From Kitasatospora cineracea (lineage in GTDB: Bacteria; Actinomycetota; Actinomycetes; Streptomycetales; Streptomycetaceae), in contig NZ_RJVJ01000003.1 of NCBI RefSeq assembly GCF_003751605.1, positions 124,001-188,000 of the forward strand: 64,000 bases of DNA. Direction: 5' to 3'. Positions 39,715-48,172 of this stretch are shown here, piece after piece. The position numbers and the translations under genes were made by a program. A model generated the notes under the pieces. It did not search any database. It had not been told where the DNA came from and saw only the letters and a list, made by a program, of their open reading frames with translations. Numbering within the stretch: position 1 is the first letter of the stretch; the number at the start of each line of letters is the position of its first letter.

Positions 39715-40929
39715 TCACGCCCTCGTCCGCGCCGTCGTCGCCCGCAGCAGCGCCCCGGCCGCCAGCGCCAGCACCGCCGCCAGCGCGAACACCGCCGCCG
39801 CGCCGAACGGCAGCGCCACCCCGCCCAGCACGCTGCCCGCGCCGATGCCCAGGTAGATGCCGGACGCGTTCAGCGACACCAGCAGAGGGCCCTGCTCCGG
39901 CGCCGCCGCCAGCAGGCGCAACTGCTGCGGCGGCGTCTGGCACCAACTGCTCGCGCCCCACAGGAACACCAGCGCCCCGACCGCCGCCACCCCGGCCCGC
40001 ACCTCCCCGGCCGCCAGGCCGGCCAGTGCCGCGAACGCCGCCGCCATCGCGGCGTACCCGGCCGCCAGCACCCGCACCGGCCCGCGCCGGTCGGCGAACC
40101 GCCCGGCCAGCAGGTTCCCCGCGACCGCGCCCGCCCCGTACAGCACCAGCGCCGCCACCACCGCCGTCCGCCCCGAGACCCCGACGGCGGCCAGCACCGG
40201 CACGCTGTACGAGTACGGGACGTAGCAGGCGGCCATCCCGAGCACCGTCAGCGGCAGCACCCCCAGCACCCCCGGGCGGCGCAGCGCCGCCAGCCGGACG
40301 TGCAGCGGGACGGGCTCGGTGCCCGGCAGCGCGGGCAGGGTCAGGCGCACCGCGAGCGCGCACAGCGCGGTCAGCGCCGCGACCGCCCCCAGCGCGGCCC
40401 GCCAGCCCAGTCCGACGGCGGCCACCCGTCCCAGCGGCACCCCGAGCGCGGTGGCCGCCGTCAGCCCGCCGATCACCACCGCCAGCGCCCGCCCGCGCCG
40501 CTCGGGGCGCACCAGTGCGGCCGCGCTCGCCCCCGCCGTCGGCGTGAACGCCGCCGCGCCGAGCGCCGCGAGCAGCCGGCCGGCCAGCAGCACGGGGTAG
40601 TCCGGGGCGAGCGCGGTGAGCGCGTTGGCGGCGGCGAGCAGCACCAGCGCGCCGACCAGCAGGGTCCGCCGGGGCAGCCGGGCGGTGGCCACCGCGAGCA
40701 GCGGCGAGGCCAGCGCGTAGCAGGCGGCGAACAGGCTCACCGACTGCCCGGCCGCCGAGGTCGACACCCGCAGCGAGGACGCCATCGCGGGCAGGAACCC
40801 GGCGGTGACGAAGGCGTCGGTGCCGACCGCGAAGGTGCCCAGCGCGAGCACGGCGGCGAGACCGAGACCGGCCCCGGTGGGGGGCGGGGCCGGGGCAACG
40901 GGGGATGGTGCCTTGAGCGCGTCGGTCAC
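39715..40929 (-). CDS. MFS transporter (DHA1-type efflux permease)
   Basis: 404 residues with about 12 membrane helices. MFS motifs: FAACYALASPLLAVATARLP-RR loop after helix 2 and LLAGRFADRRGPVRVLA between helices 8 and 9. Likely proton-driven drug or sugar efflux. GTG 40929 fits. Two tandem palindromes lie 35-86 bp upstream and match the site before the Rrf2 regulator gene immediately upstream, so the Rrf2 protein probably controls export. Confidence 0.88.
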   Translation of the reverse strand: MTDALKAPSPVAPAPPPTGAGLGLAAVLALGTFAVGTDAFVTAGFLPAMASSLRVSTSAAGQSVSLFAACYALASPLLAVATARLPRRTLLVGALVLLAAANALTALAPDYPVLLAGRLLAALGAAAFTPTAGASAAALVRPERRGRALAVVIGGLTAATALGVPLGRVAAVGLGWRAALGAVAALTALCALAVRLTLPALPGTEPVPLHVRLAALRRPGVLGVLPLTVLGMAACYVPYSYSVPVLAAVGVSGRTAVVAALVLYGAGAVAGNLLAGRFADRRGPVRVLAAGYAAMAAAFAALAGLAAGEVRAGVAAVGALVFLWGASSWCQTPPQQLRLLAAAPEQGPLLVSLNASGIYLGIGAGSVLGGVALPFGAAAVFALAAVLALAAGALLRATTARTRA

Positions 40930-40963
40930 GGGGGAGCTCTCCTCGGTGGCGGGCGTCGACCGC

Positions 40964-40990
40964 TATTCGGGACATCTGGTGTCCCGAATA
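40964..40990 (-). promoter_or_regulatory. Rrf2 operator 1 upstream of MFS gene
   Basis: Perfect 11-bp arms TATTCGGGACA and TGTCCCGAATA around TCTGG. Confidence 0.75.
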
Positions 40991-41015
40991 ATTCGAGACA
41001 CACTGTATCCAGAAT
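40991..41015 (-). promoter_or_regulatory. Rrf2 operator 2 (degenerate)
   Basis: ATTCGAGACA and TATCCAGAAT around CACTG, abutting operator 1 and of the same 10-5-10 architecture. Confidence 0.55.
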
Positions 41016-41051
41016 CGGCGGATGCGGAAGGGGTTTCCGGTGGGCGGCCGC

Positions 41052-41543
41052 TCAGCCCGCGATCCCGGCCAGCCGGGCGTAGTTGGCGCGGACCCGGGCC
41101 ACCGAGGCGGCCGGGGTGGCCGCCGCCAGGTCGGCCACGCTCTGACCGGAGAGCTCGCGCCGCCAGGCCAGTTCGGCCCGGCGCATCGCGGTGGAGACCC
41201 CGCACGGGCGGGCGAACTCGGACGCGGCCGAGCCCGTCGCGGAGACGCCCCGCTGCCGGATCTCCGCGCAGGCGAACAGCGGATCCGGGCCCTCGACGGC
41301 GGCCACCACGTCCATCATGCTGATCCGCTCCGGCTCCCGGGCCAGCCGCACGCCCCCGCGCGGCCCGGAGACGGACGTCAGCACCCCGGCCCGGGTGAGC
41401 CGTTGCAGCACCTTGTTCAGGTACGTCGGCGACAGCTCGAACATCGCCGCCAGCCGGGCCGAGGGCACCGGCTCCGCCCCGCCCACCCAGACCAGGGTGA
41501 GACAGCAGTGCAGGCCCCACTCCACGCCTTCGCTCGTCCGCAT
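41052..41543 (-). CDS. Rrf2-family transcriptional regulator
   Basis: 163 residues: EGVEWGLHCCLTLVWVGGAE, winged helix with SPTYLNKVLQRLTRAGVLTS and GPRGGVRLA wing. The Fe-S cysteine loop is unusual: only C92 (LFACAEIRQ) and C114 (ARPCGVST) are present, with no middle Cys, so it may not hold the 2Fe-2S or 4Fe-4S cluster of IscR/NsrR. Start ATG 41543 is directly abutted by a palindrome, giving a nearly leaderless, autoregulated gene. Upstream of, and co-directional with, the MFS transporter gene. Confidence 0.88.
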   Translation of the reverse strand: MRTSEGVEWGLHCCLTLVWVGGAEPVPSARLAAMFELSPTYLNKVLQRLTRAGVLTSVSGPRGGVRLAREPERISMMDVVAAVEGPDPLFACAEIRQRGVSATGSAASEFARPCGVSTAMRRAELAWRRELSGQSVADLAAATPAASVARVRANYARLAGIAG

Positions 41544-41568
41544 ATTCCGGATGGTAACTATCCGGAAC
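41544..41568 (-). promoter_or_regulatory. Rrf2 autoregulatory operator
   Basis: ATTCCGGATG and TATCCGGAAC around GTAAC, touching the start codon. Same 10-5-10 geometry and ATTC/GAA ends as the two sites before the MFS gene. Confidence 0.7.
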
Positions 41569-41650
41569 CCGGCCGCGCCAGCAGCGGCCCCGGCCGGACC
41601 TCGGCCCCGGCCGGACCTTGGCCCCGGCCGACCGGCGGTGCCCGGGGCGG

Positions 41651-42064
41651 TCAGTCCTCCAGGTGCTCCTGGACGCGACGCGAGGGCGAGAAGGTGTACA
41701 GGTCGAGGATGGCGGGCAGCGGAGCCAGCCCCGGGCCGCCCGCCTCGACCCAGGCGGTGACGTCGGCAGCGGCGGCACGGTCGTTGACCAGCCCGAGCCA
41801 GACCGGCCGCCCACCCGCCCGCCGGCCCTCCGCCGAAGGCTGGACGACCACCACGTTGGCGTGGTCGCAGGCATCCAGGCAGGTCACCGGACGGACGGTG
41901 GCCACCTCGGCCAACGAGGCGTGCAGGTCCGCGAGTTGGGCGGCGTGATCGAGACCGGGGATCTTCGGCGTACCGCAGCAGCAGCCCCGGCAGACCGAGA
42001 CCGTGCACCGCGCCGTCGCCCCCCGGACCGGAACGGCGGCCTCCCCGCCGATCCGGCGGCTCAC
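41651..42064 (-). CDS. Thioredoxin-like 2Fe-2S ferredoxin domain protein
   Basis: 137 residues. Cysteines C25 and C28-C30 in VSVCRGCCCGTPK, with C62-x3-C66 in VTCLDACDHANVVVV, fit the thioredoxin-fold 2Fe-2S ferredoxin pattern (one or two Cys before helix 1, then CxxxC). Known relatives act as small electron carriers or as metal-trafficking proteins next to cobalamin genes; neither context is present here. GTG 42064 follows weak sequence, so the start is uncertain. Cytosolic. Confidence 0.75.
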   Translation of the reverse strand: MSRRIGGEAAVPVRGATARCTVSVCRGCCCGTPKIPGLDHAAQLADLHASLAEVATVRPVTCLDACDHANVVVVQPSAEGRRAGGRPVWLGLVNDRAAAADVTAWVEAGGPGLAPLPAILDLYTFSPSRRVQEHLED

Positions 42065-42349
42065 CGGCTGCCCTCCACGACGCCCCGCCCCACCGGCACC
42101 TGTCCCGCTGGCACCTGCCCCACCGACACCCGCCGCCCGGCGGCCTCCAGTTCTCGCACGGCGGCGACTCTATCCTGCGACAACACCCCGCCGACCGCGT
42201 GCCTCCCCTCCCTTCCCCTCCCTTCCCCCCTCCGGCTCGAGAGCCGGACCGGCCGGGCACCAGGCCGACCCGAGCACCCGACACCCGCCCCCGCACCCGG
42301 CGGCGGTAGGCTGCCGGGCTTCGGATGATCATCGGAACGGGGACGTGGG

Positions 42350-42904
42350 GTGGAAGTACTGACGGGCACTCACCGGGCGCACTTCGTGGCGATGTGGGTG
42401 CTGTTCGCGGCCGAGGTCCTGTGCCTGGCGGCGACCGCCCCGCCCCTGCGCCTGGTGGCCCCCGTGTGGCTATGGGCCGGACTGGTCGGACTGGTCGCGC
42501 TGCTCTTCCTCTCCGCCCTGGTGCGCTGCTTCAATGCCCAGTTCCCGCGCCGGGGCGGCTGGTTCGACCCCGTGCTGTACGTCTGGAACCTCCCGCGCGG
42601 GCTGAAGACCTGGTACGGCATCGCCCTCTGCCTGGTCGGCCTCGGCCTGGCCACGGCCGCCGGCGCGCAAGACGCCCGCCAGGACGACACCGGCTACTAC
42701 CTGCAACGCCACGACACCCGCACCGAACTCACCCGGGCCGAGTACGAGAAGGTCCGCGGAGCCTTCGTCCGCATCGCCACCGGCATCCCGGCCGGCCTCT
42801 GCGTGGCCGGCAGCTTCCTGGTCCTGCTCTCCGCCGACATCGCCCACGGCGCCGCCGAAGCCGCCGCCCGCCCCCGCCCGGGCGGCGGCCGCCACCGCCC
42901 CTGA
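42350..42904 (+). CDS. Membrane protein of unknown function
   Basis: 184 residues with four predicted membrane helices (FVAMWVLFAAEVLCLAAT; LWAGLVGLVALLFLSALV; WYGIALCLVGLGLATAAG; IPAGLCVAGSFLVLLSAD). A soluble loop between helices 3 and 4 contains YYLQRHDTRTELTRAEYEKV. Start GTG 42350. No family recognised. Confidence 0.65.
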   Translation: MEVLTGTHRAHFVAMWVLFAAEVLCLAATAPPLRLVAPVWLWAGLVGLVALLFLSALVRCFNAQFPRRGGWFDPVLYVWNLPRGLKTWYGIALCLVGLGLATAAGAQDARQDDTGYYLQRHDTRTELTRAEYEKVRGAFVRIATGIPAGLCVAGSFLVLLSADIAHGAAEAAARPRPGGGRHRP

Positions 42905-43047
42905 AGGCCGTCGCGGGTCGTCGCGGGCCGTCGCAGGTCGTCGCAGAAGGTGCGGTCCGGACGGGCCGAAGCCCGTCCGGACCCGCCGTCCCCCTCGCCG
43001 ACGGCTGCCCGTAACGGCAGCGCCGCCACGGCGGGGACCCGCTGCGC

Positions 43048-43665
43048 TCACATCTCGGCGCCCCGCGCCGGAAGCAGGTCCGGTCGGCTTCCGGCGCCGA
43101 GTGCCGGCAGCCCGAGGAAGGACAGCGGGACGTGCCCCTGTAGCACCAGGAAGCCGAAGAACAACTGAGCCGCGACCAGCAGGAGCAGCGGCCAGCCGCC
43201 GAAGAGCACCAGGAGCATCGGCAGGGCGCTGGGCAGCAGGCCCACGAGCGCGCCCACCTTTGCGCCACGTTGCGCGCGGGGGGCCTGGACGAGCAGTAGT
43301 ACGAAGGTCGGAACGTTCACCCAGATCACCACCATGCCGAGCAGCGCGAGGTCGGATCCGATTCCCGGGTCGCCCTCCCCGTCCGGCACGATCAGTGCCG
43401 CGACCACGGTCAGCACCAGAAAGGGCGTCAGGCAGCAGGCGACGTACTGCAGCACGGCCTGTCCGAGCCACCGCATCTCCGCCCGCCGTCTCGCCCTCGA
43501 CCGGCGGACCACCAGCCGGCTCGCGAGGAACAGTCCGGCCACCGCGCCCGACGCCTCCAGCACGGCGAGGCTCCCGGAGTCGACCTCCCACGACAGGAGA
43601 CGCCACACCACCAGCCCTGCCGGCTGCACTGCCACCAGCGCCGCAGCCGGCGCTCGCTTCCCCAT
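43048..43665 (-). CDS. Membrane protein of unknown function
   Basis: 205 residues from ATG 43665 with about five membrane helices (AAALVAVQPAGLVVWRLL; FLVLTVVAALIV; LALLGMVVIWVNVPTFVLLL; ALVGLLPSALPMLLVLF; PLLLLVAAQLFFGFLVL). A TTG at 43708-43710 would extend it by 15 residues but sits inside a palindrome (43693-43714) that looks like an operator. No family recognised. Confidence 0.6.
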   Translation of the reverse strand: MGKRAPAAALVAVQPAGLVVWRLLSWEVDSGSLAVLEASGAVAGLFLASRLVVRRSRARRRAEMRWLGQAVLQYVACCLTPFLVLTVVAALIVPDGEGDPGIGSDLALLGMVVIWVNVPTFVLLLVQAPRAQRGAKVGALVGLLPSALPMLLVLFGGWPLLLLVAAQLFFGFLVLQGHVPLSFLGLPALGAGSRPDLLPARGAEM

Positions 43666-43692
43666 CCATGCGCCCGTCAACCGGCCCACCCC

Positions 43693-43714
43693 AATATTGA
43701 ACGAGTTCAAATTT
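43693..43714 (-). promoter_or_regulatory. Operator-like palindrome (TTGAAC-N2-GTTCAA)
   Basis: Perfect 6-bp arms 43697-43702 and 43705-43710, extended by AA and TT to 22 bp with two mismatches, in an AT-rich patch upstream of the membrane-protein gene. Confidence 0.5.
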
Positions 43715-43830
43715 GCGGCAAGGCTACCCTCGCCAGCTCGAACGCAACAGCCCCGCCCGAATTCGCAGGGGTGGGGCAGGGCGGCCCGTCGGCGCGGCGG
43801 AGGCCGGGGGATCGCTCGCCGGGTGGATCG

Positions 43831-44214
43831 TCAACCAGCCGTCCTGGTCGGCAGGTACCCACTGCGCGGACCGTCCGGCTCGGCGTAGACGCACCACGAG
43901 AGTTGACCGTCCTCCTTCGCCGACGCCAGGTCTATCGGGTAGGGCTCCGACCCGCCGGCCGGGACGTCGAACCTCAACTCCACGCCGGTGCGCCGAGCGT
44001 TCCCGGTCCCGGTGAACCTCCGGCTCCCCTCCCGGTCGGTGCTGCCCCGCTCCGGCGCTCCGGACGCCGGGGCGGCATGGGTCGAGAACCGCCCGCCCGC
44101 TCGCGGGGCGACAGCGATCCCGCCGGGCGCGGCGGTTGCGAGCAGCGGGAGCGCAAGACCTGGATCTCATCGGCTCTTGACGGTCCGATCGAGTGGGAAG
44201 GGGGATGTCCGTCG
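43831..44214 (-). pseudogene. Secreted-protein remnant, 5' end damaged
   Basis: A coding-like minus-strand frame ends at TGA 43831: GLALPLLATAAPGGIAVAPR (signal-peptide-like core), then SRRFTGTGNARRTGVELRFD, VPAGGSEPYPIDLASAKEDG and LSWCVYAEPDGPRSGYLPTR. No start codon is in this frame after the stop near 44168; an ATG in a neighbouring frame (MRSRS, 44170) would join it with a one-base shift. Probably a broken small secreted protein or an assembly indel. Confidence 0.45.
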
Positions 44215-44474
44215 CGCCGTGAAGGCCGCCCGAATCGCATCGCATGCGCATCAACTGGCGGTACGGGTCCCCGTCGGTTCGGGGCTTGCGGGGCCGGCCT
44301 CCGCCCCGGCCTGCTCCAACCCGCCTGCGGCGTCACCCGCCTGCGGCATCGCCCGCCTGCGCGAGCCCCGCACCCCGCCCTGGAGCGGTCGGTTGGTGCG
44401 GGCGAGGTCGAGAAGGGGGCGCGGGAGTGAAGTCCTCGCGTGCCGGACAGCCGATTCGGAAATCCCTCTTGCCA

Positions 44475-44498
44475 AATGGTCAAGAAGTGTTGACCATT
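44475..44498 (+). promoter_or_regulatory. Operator upstream of ArsR-type gene (AATGGTCAA-N6-TTGACCATT)
   Basis: Perfect 9-bp arms, 5 bp before the ATG at 44504. It overlaps the expected promoter or start, so this is an autoregulatory site. Confidence 0.7.
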
Positions 44499-44503
44499 GG
44501 GGC

Positions 44504-45043
44504 ATGCCTACCGATGACCTTCCCGAGACGTTCCACGTCACCACCGACGAGCAGCTGCGCGCCGTTTCCAACCTCACGCGTCACCGGATCATGGCCGTCC
44601 TCCGCTTCGAGCCCGCGACGATCACGCAGATCGCCGAGCGGGTGGGCCTCGCCAAGGGGAGTTCCAGCTACCACGTACGGCTGCTCGAACGGGCCGGCCT
44701 GGTGAAGGTGGTGCGGACGCGGAAGGTCCGGGGGGTCACCGAGCGGTACTACGCCATGGCCGCGCGGTCGATCGAGCTGCCGGACCCGGGCGAGGGCGGG
44801 CCGGACATGCTGATGCGGCACGCGGTGGCGGACCTGGAGGCGTCGCCGGCAAGCGGCGAGCGGCACGTGCGGATGGCGCACCTGCGGCTCACCGAGGAGC
44901 AGTTCGCGGAGCTGGGGGCGCGACTGGAGGCACTGGCGGACGAGTACCGGGAGCTGTCCGATCCGTCGCTGCCGGACGCGTCACTCGTCTTCGCGCTCTT
45001 CCACCCGGCACGGGGCACGCGGGCCGTAGGTGATGCCAGGTGA
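44504..45043 (+). CDS. ArsR/HTH_20-family transcriptional regulator
   Basis: 179 residues. Winged helix near the N-terminus: VSNLTRHRIMAVLRFEPATI, VGLAKGSSSYHVRLLERAGL, and a long basic wing VVRTRKVRGVTERYYAMAAR. The C-terminal half is helical, without metal-binding cysteines, so it senses something other than As or Zn. The gene is coupled to the following MFS transporter by a 4-bp GTGA overlap and preceded by a perfect palindrome. Likely represses the two-gene operon until drug binding. Confidence 0.88.
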   Translation: MPTDDLPETFHVTTDEQLRAVSNLTRHRIMAVLRFEPATITQIAERVGLAKGSSSYHVRLLERAGLVKVVRTRKVRGVTERYYAMAARSIELPDPGEGGPDMLMRHAVADLEASPASGERHVRMAHLRLTEEQFAELGARLEALADEYRELSDPSLPDASLVFALFHPARGTRAVGDAR

Positions 45044-46335
45044 CTTCGGACGTTCGAAAGCTGCCGACCGGGTTCGGACGGCTGTGGACCGCGCAGACGG
45101 TGTCCTCGCTCGGTGACGGGGTGTCGCACGCCGCGCTGCCGCTGCTCGCCCTGACGTCGACGCGGAATCCGATGGCCCTCGCCGTCGTCACGGCCGCCGG
45201 AACGCTGCCGTGGCTGCTCTTCGGGGTGCTCGGCGGTGCGCTCGTGGACCGCTGGGACCGCCGGCGCACGATGTGGGTCACGGACGCGGCGCGTGCGGTG
45301 CTGCTCGCGATACCGGCGGCAGCGGCAGCGCTCGACGTACTGGGCATTCCGCTGCTCGCGGCCGTCGCCTTCCTGCTCGGCCTCGGCGGACTCTTCTTCG
45401 ACACGGCCGCCACGGCCTATCTGCCGGACCTGCTCGGCCGCGACACCGCGCTCCTGGAGCGCGCCAACTCCCGCCTGCGCGGTACCCAGACCGCCGCGTC
45501 CGGCTTCGCGGGGCCGCCTGCGGGCAGTGCGCTGCTCGCGCTCGGGCGGGCGCTTCCGCTGCTCGCCGACGCCGTGTCGTTCGCGCTCTCCGCGGCGCTC
45601 GTACGGTCGCTGCCCGCCGCACCCCGGCCCGTACCCCAGGCCCGTGAGTCGCTGCTGCGGCAGGCGCGGGCCGGCGCCTCGTACGTCTTCCGGGACCGGC
45701 TGCTGCTGGGGCTCGCGCTGCGTCCGGCAGTCGGGAACATCGCCTTCCTCGCCGTGGAGACCGTACTCGCCCTCTTCGCGCACGACCGCCTCGGCATCGG
45801 CACCTTCGGCTTCGGCCTGCTCCTCACGGCGGAGGCCACCGGCGGTCTGCTCGGCGCGGGCACCGCCTCCTTCCTCGGCCGACGGCTCGGTACCGGCACC
45901 GCACTGACCTGCACGGCCGCGGTCGAGGGACTCGCCATCCTGGGCCTCGCCGCCGCCCCGAACCCGTACGTCGCCGGCCTCGCGCTCGCCGTCTGCGGCG
46001 CGGGCATGGGCGCCACGATGGTGCTCGGCCCCTCCCTCCGGCAGGCGATCGTCCCCGCCCACCTGATGGGCCGGGTCGCCTCCACCTCCCGCATGCTCGC
46101 CATGTGCGCCGCCCCGTTCGGCGCCTTCCTCGGCGGCTGGCTGGCCACCACCTACGACGTGCGCACCCCGCTCTACACGGCCGCCGGCCTGCTCCTCACC
46201 ATGACCGCCGTCACGTCGACCATGACGAGCAACCGCCGGGTCGAGGCGGCCCTGCGCGCCGCCGCCCGGACCGATGATCCGGATCACCAGGATCACCCGG
46301 AGTCCCGGGTCCCCGTCCGGGAGGGTGCTGTGTAG
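45040..46335 (+). CDS. MFS transporter (DHA3/EntS-type efflux)
   Basis: 431 residues, about 12 membrane helices. Start region FGRLWTAQTVSSLGDGVSHA and the GGALVDRWDRRRTMWVTDAA loop between helices 2 and 3 are typical of DHA3 macrolide/enterobactin-type exporters. GTG 45040 overlaps the regulator's stop (GTGA), so it is translationally coupled and under the same operator. The hydrophilic His/Asp-rich tail after residue ~410 is probably disordered. Confidence 0.9.
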   Translation: MTSDVRKLPTGFGRLWTAQTVSSLGDGVSHAALPLLALTSTRNPMALAVVTAAGTLPWLLFGVLGGALVDRWDRRRTMWVTDAARAVLLAIPAAAAALDVLGIPLLAAVAFLLGLGGLFFDTAATAYLPDLLGRDTALLERANSRLRGTQTAASGFAGPPAGSALLALGRALPLLADAVSFALSAALVRSLPAAPRPVPQARESLLRQARAGASYVFRDRLLLGLALRPAVGNIAFLAVETVLALFAHDRLGIGTFGFGLLLTAEATGGLLGAGTASFLGRRLGTGTALTCTAAVEGLAILGLAAAPNPYVAGLALAVCGAGMGATMVLGPSLRQAIVPAHLMGRVASTSRMLAMCAAPFGAFLGGWLATTYDVRTPLYTAAGLLLTMTAVTSTMTSNRRVEAALRAAARTDDPDHQDHPESRVPVREGAV

Positions 46336-46558
46336 GCCACCGGCGCTTCCCCGGCCACCCGCCCTTGCCCGTGCCGGTCACCGCGGCCCGCGGCCCGCGG
46401 CCCGCAGTATCCAGCGCATCTCCGGCACGTCCGCGGACAGGTCCGCCGCCCGCCCCGTCCTCCTGTTCGGCCGGAACCCGGGCGGCGTGAGCGCCCCGGG
46501 TCCGACCGCGACTTCCCGGCCGAGCGGCCCTGGGCGGCCCCGGGCGGCAGCGTGATCG

Positions 46559-47071
46559 TCAGACGGAGTCCCAGGGGACCTCGGCCCAGGCCGCGGCGAG
46601 GACCTCGGTCAGTCCGGTGTCGCCGCCGGGGAAGAGAACCCGGTCGATGGCAGCCAGGGGCTGGTTGGGGCAGTGGGAGTTGGTCGCTGCGGCGGCCCGC
46701 AGGGCGGGAAGGTCGCCGGTCGTCAGCCGGCGGGTCGACCACGGCACGCCGACGCGGGTCAAGGCGGCCTGCAGCAGTTGCATGGTGATGCCGGGCAGCA
46801 CCGGAGCGTCGGGCCACAGGACCTGCTCCCCGTCCCAGAACGCCGCGTTCCACACCGAGCCCTCGCGCACGAATCCGTCCCGGCCGACGAACAGGACGTC
46901 ATCGAAGCCCGACTTCCGGGCCTGGAGCGTCTGGTAGGTGAGCCCCAGGGTCGCAGCGTGCTTGAGGTGCGGCAGCTCGCGCTCGTACGTCACCGTGCGG
47001 ACCCGCAGGGCCGGCCACGGAGCGGGACGGGATGCGCGACCCGAATGAGCGTCCGGTCCCGGGGGTGCCAT
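46559..47071 (-). pseudogene. Class IV aminotransferase, N-terminally truncated
   Basis: The C-terminal ~150 residues of a branched-chain/aminodeoxychorismate-lyase-type PLP enzyme: LRVRTVTYERELPHLKHAA (with the PLP Lys), SGFDDVLFVGRDGFVREGSV (substrate/PLP Glu) and WNAAFWDGEQVLWPDAPVLP. The N-terminal small domain (~100 residues) is missing; an ATG at 47071 leaves only a 24-residue Pro-rich lead. The divergent gene at 47081 starts 9 bp away, at the break point. Probably inactive. Confidence 0.65.
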
Positions 47072-47080
47072 GGTTGCCGA

Positions 47081-47497
47081 ATGGTGCGTGTAGGCGAGTT
47101 CTTCCTTGCCGGGGACGACGAGTCCGCCCGTCGGGTGGGCCCCCGCCACAGTCACGACTTCCCGGCCGTGCCGTGCGACGGCATCTACCCGGACGACGCG
47201 GTTCTGGCATGGGGAGCCCAACTGACGAGCGCCGAGAGCGCACTTCGAGACGTGGTGCCCATGGCCAACGACGGATTCGCTGTCTTCGCCCTCCCGGAGC
47301 CGGTGTGCGCGGCTCTGGCTGCTGCGGGAAGGGACCGACTCCGCTCCACGGCTCTTGCCTGGGCCGAGGCCGCCTTCGAACCGGGCGATGAGATCTCGCT
47401 GGACGACGCAGTGAACCTCCTCGAACGGGTGTCGGCCCTGGCCGGCCGCCGCGTGGAGAAACACCTCAACCTGTACTGCTGGTACTTCGCGCCTTGA
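47081..47497 (+). CDS. Hypothetical protein
   Basis: 138 residues, acidic, soluble: VRVGEFFLAGDDESARRVGP, AWGAQLTSAESALRDVVPMA, DEISLDDAVNLLERVSALAG. Not recognised. Two adjacent starts (ATG 47081, GTG 47084), both with weak ribosome sites. It begins beside the truncated aminotransferase and is followed 51 bp later by another short gene on the same strand; the pair may have entered together and caused the truncation. Confidence 0.55.
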   Translation: MVRVGEFFLAGDDESARRVGPRHSHDFPAVPCDGIYPDDAVLAWGAQLTSAESALRDVVPMANDGFAVFALPEPVCAALAAAGRDRLRSTALAWAEAAFEPGDEISLDDAVNLLERVSALAGRRVEKHLNLYCWYFAP

Positions 47498-47548
47498 CCC
47501 CGCCGCGGGCATCATGGTCGCCGACGACGAGACAGGGCGAGAGGGCGG

Positions 47549-48127
47549 GTGCTGCGGGTGTCCGGGATCGAGCCGGCCGAGCTGACGGAACTGTGGCAGC
47601 GTCGGTGGGCCGACTGTCCTCCCGTGGCCCACCGGCTCCGGGGCCCGTACCGGGACGTGTGGGTGCGTTTCCACAGCCTTCCCGGGTCCAAGCGGTACGC
47701 GGAGGGGGAGGAGGAGTACGCCGTCGTCCTGGACCGCTACAACACCGTCCTCGACGAACTGTTCGCCGGTGCGGACGTGTACGTGGTCACTCCCGAGTGG
47801 ACGTCCGCCCCCGACGTCCCCTCGCACCGGCGGGTCGCCGACCACTGGCGGAGCCTGCTGGTGGCGGACGACCCCGACCCGGATTTCCGCACGTACTGCC
47901 ACCTCTTCGCCGTCCGACGGCCGTGGCGGCGCGGCTGCATCGACGACCTGCTCCGGGACGTCGCCGACGACCGGACGGCAGGGGTCCTGATCACCGACAC
48001 CCGGATGCTGCGCATCCACCACCCGTACGACGGGGGCGCCGACGTCTTCCTCGGTTCGCCCGAGGAGCGGGACGGGATGCGCGATCGGCACGCCGGCTGG
48101 CTCTCCGGCCACCCGGCCGGTCTCTGA
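47549..48127 (+). CDS. DUF3885-like protein
   Basis: 192 residues. VRFHSLPGSKRYAEGEEEYA and VVLDRYNTVLDELFAGADVY, with a C-terminal ITDTRMLRIHHPYDGGADVF, match my recollection of DUF3885, a small soluble family often found near toxin/immunity and other accessory genes. GTG 47549 preceded by GAGGG. Function unknown. Confidence 0.65.
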   Translation: MLRVSGIEPAELTELWQRRWADCPPVAHRLRGPYRDVWVRFHSLPGSKRYAEGEEEYAVVLDRYNTVLDELFAGADVYVVTPEWTSAPDVPSHRRVADHWRSLLVADDPDPDFRTYCHLFAVRRPWRRGCIDDLLRDVADDRTAGVLITDTRMLRIHHPYDGGADVFLGSPEERDGMRDRHAGWLSGHPAGL

Positions 48128-48172
48128 GCGGCCCGGGGCCGGGTGGCCGGTGGGGGTGGAGGGGCCGGGTGG

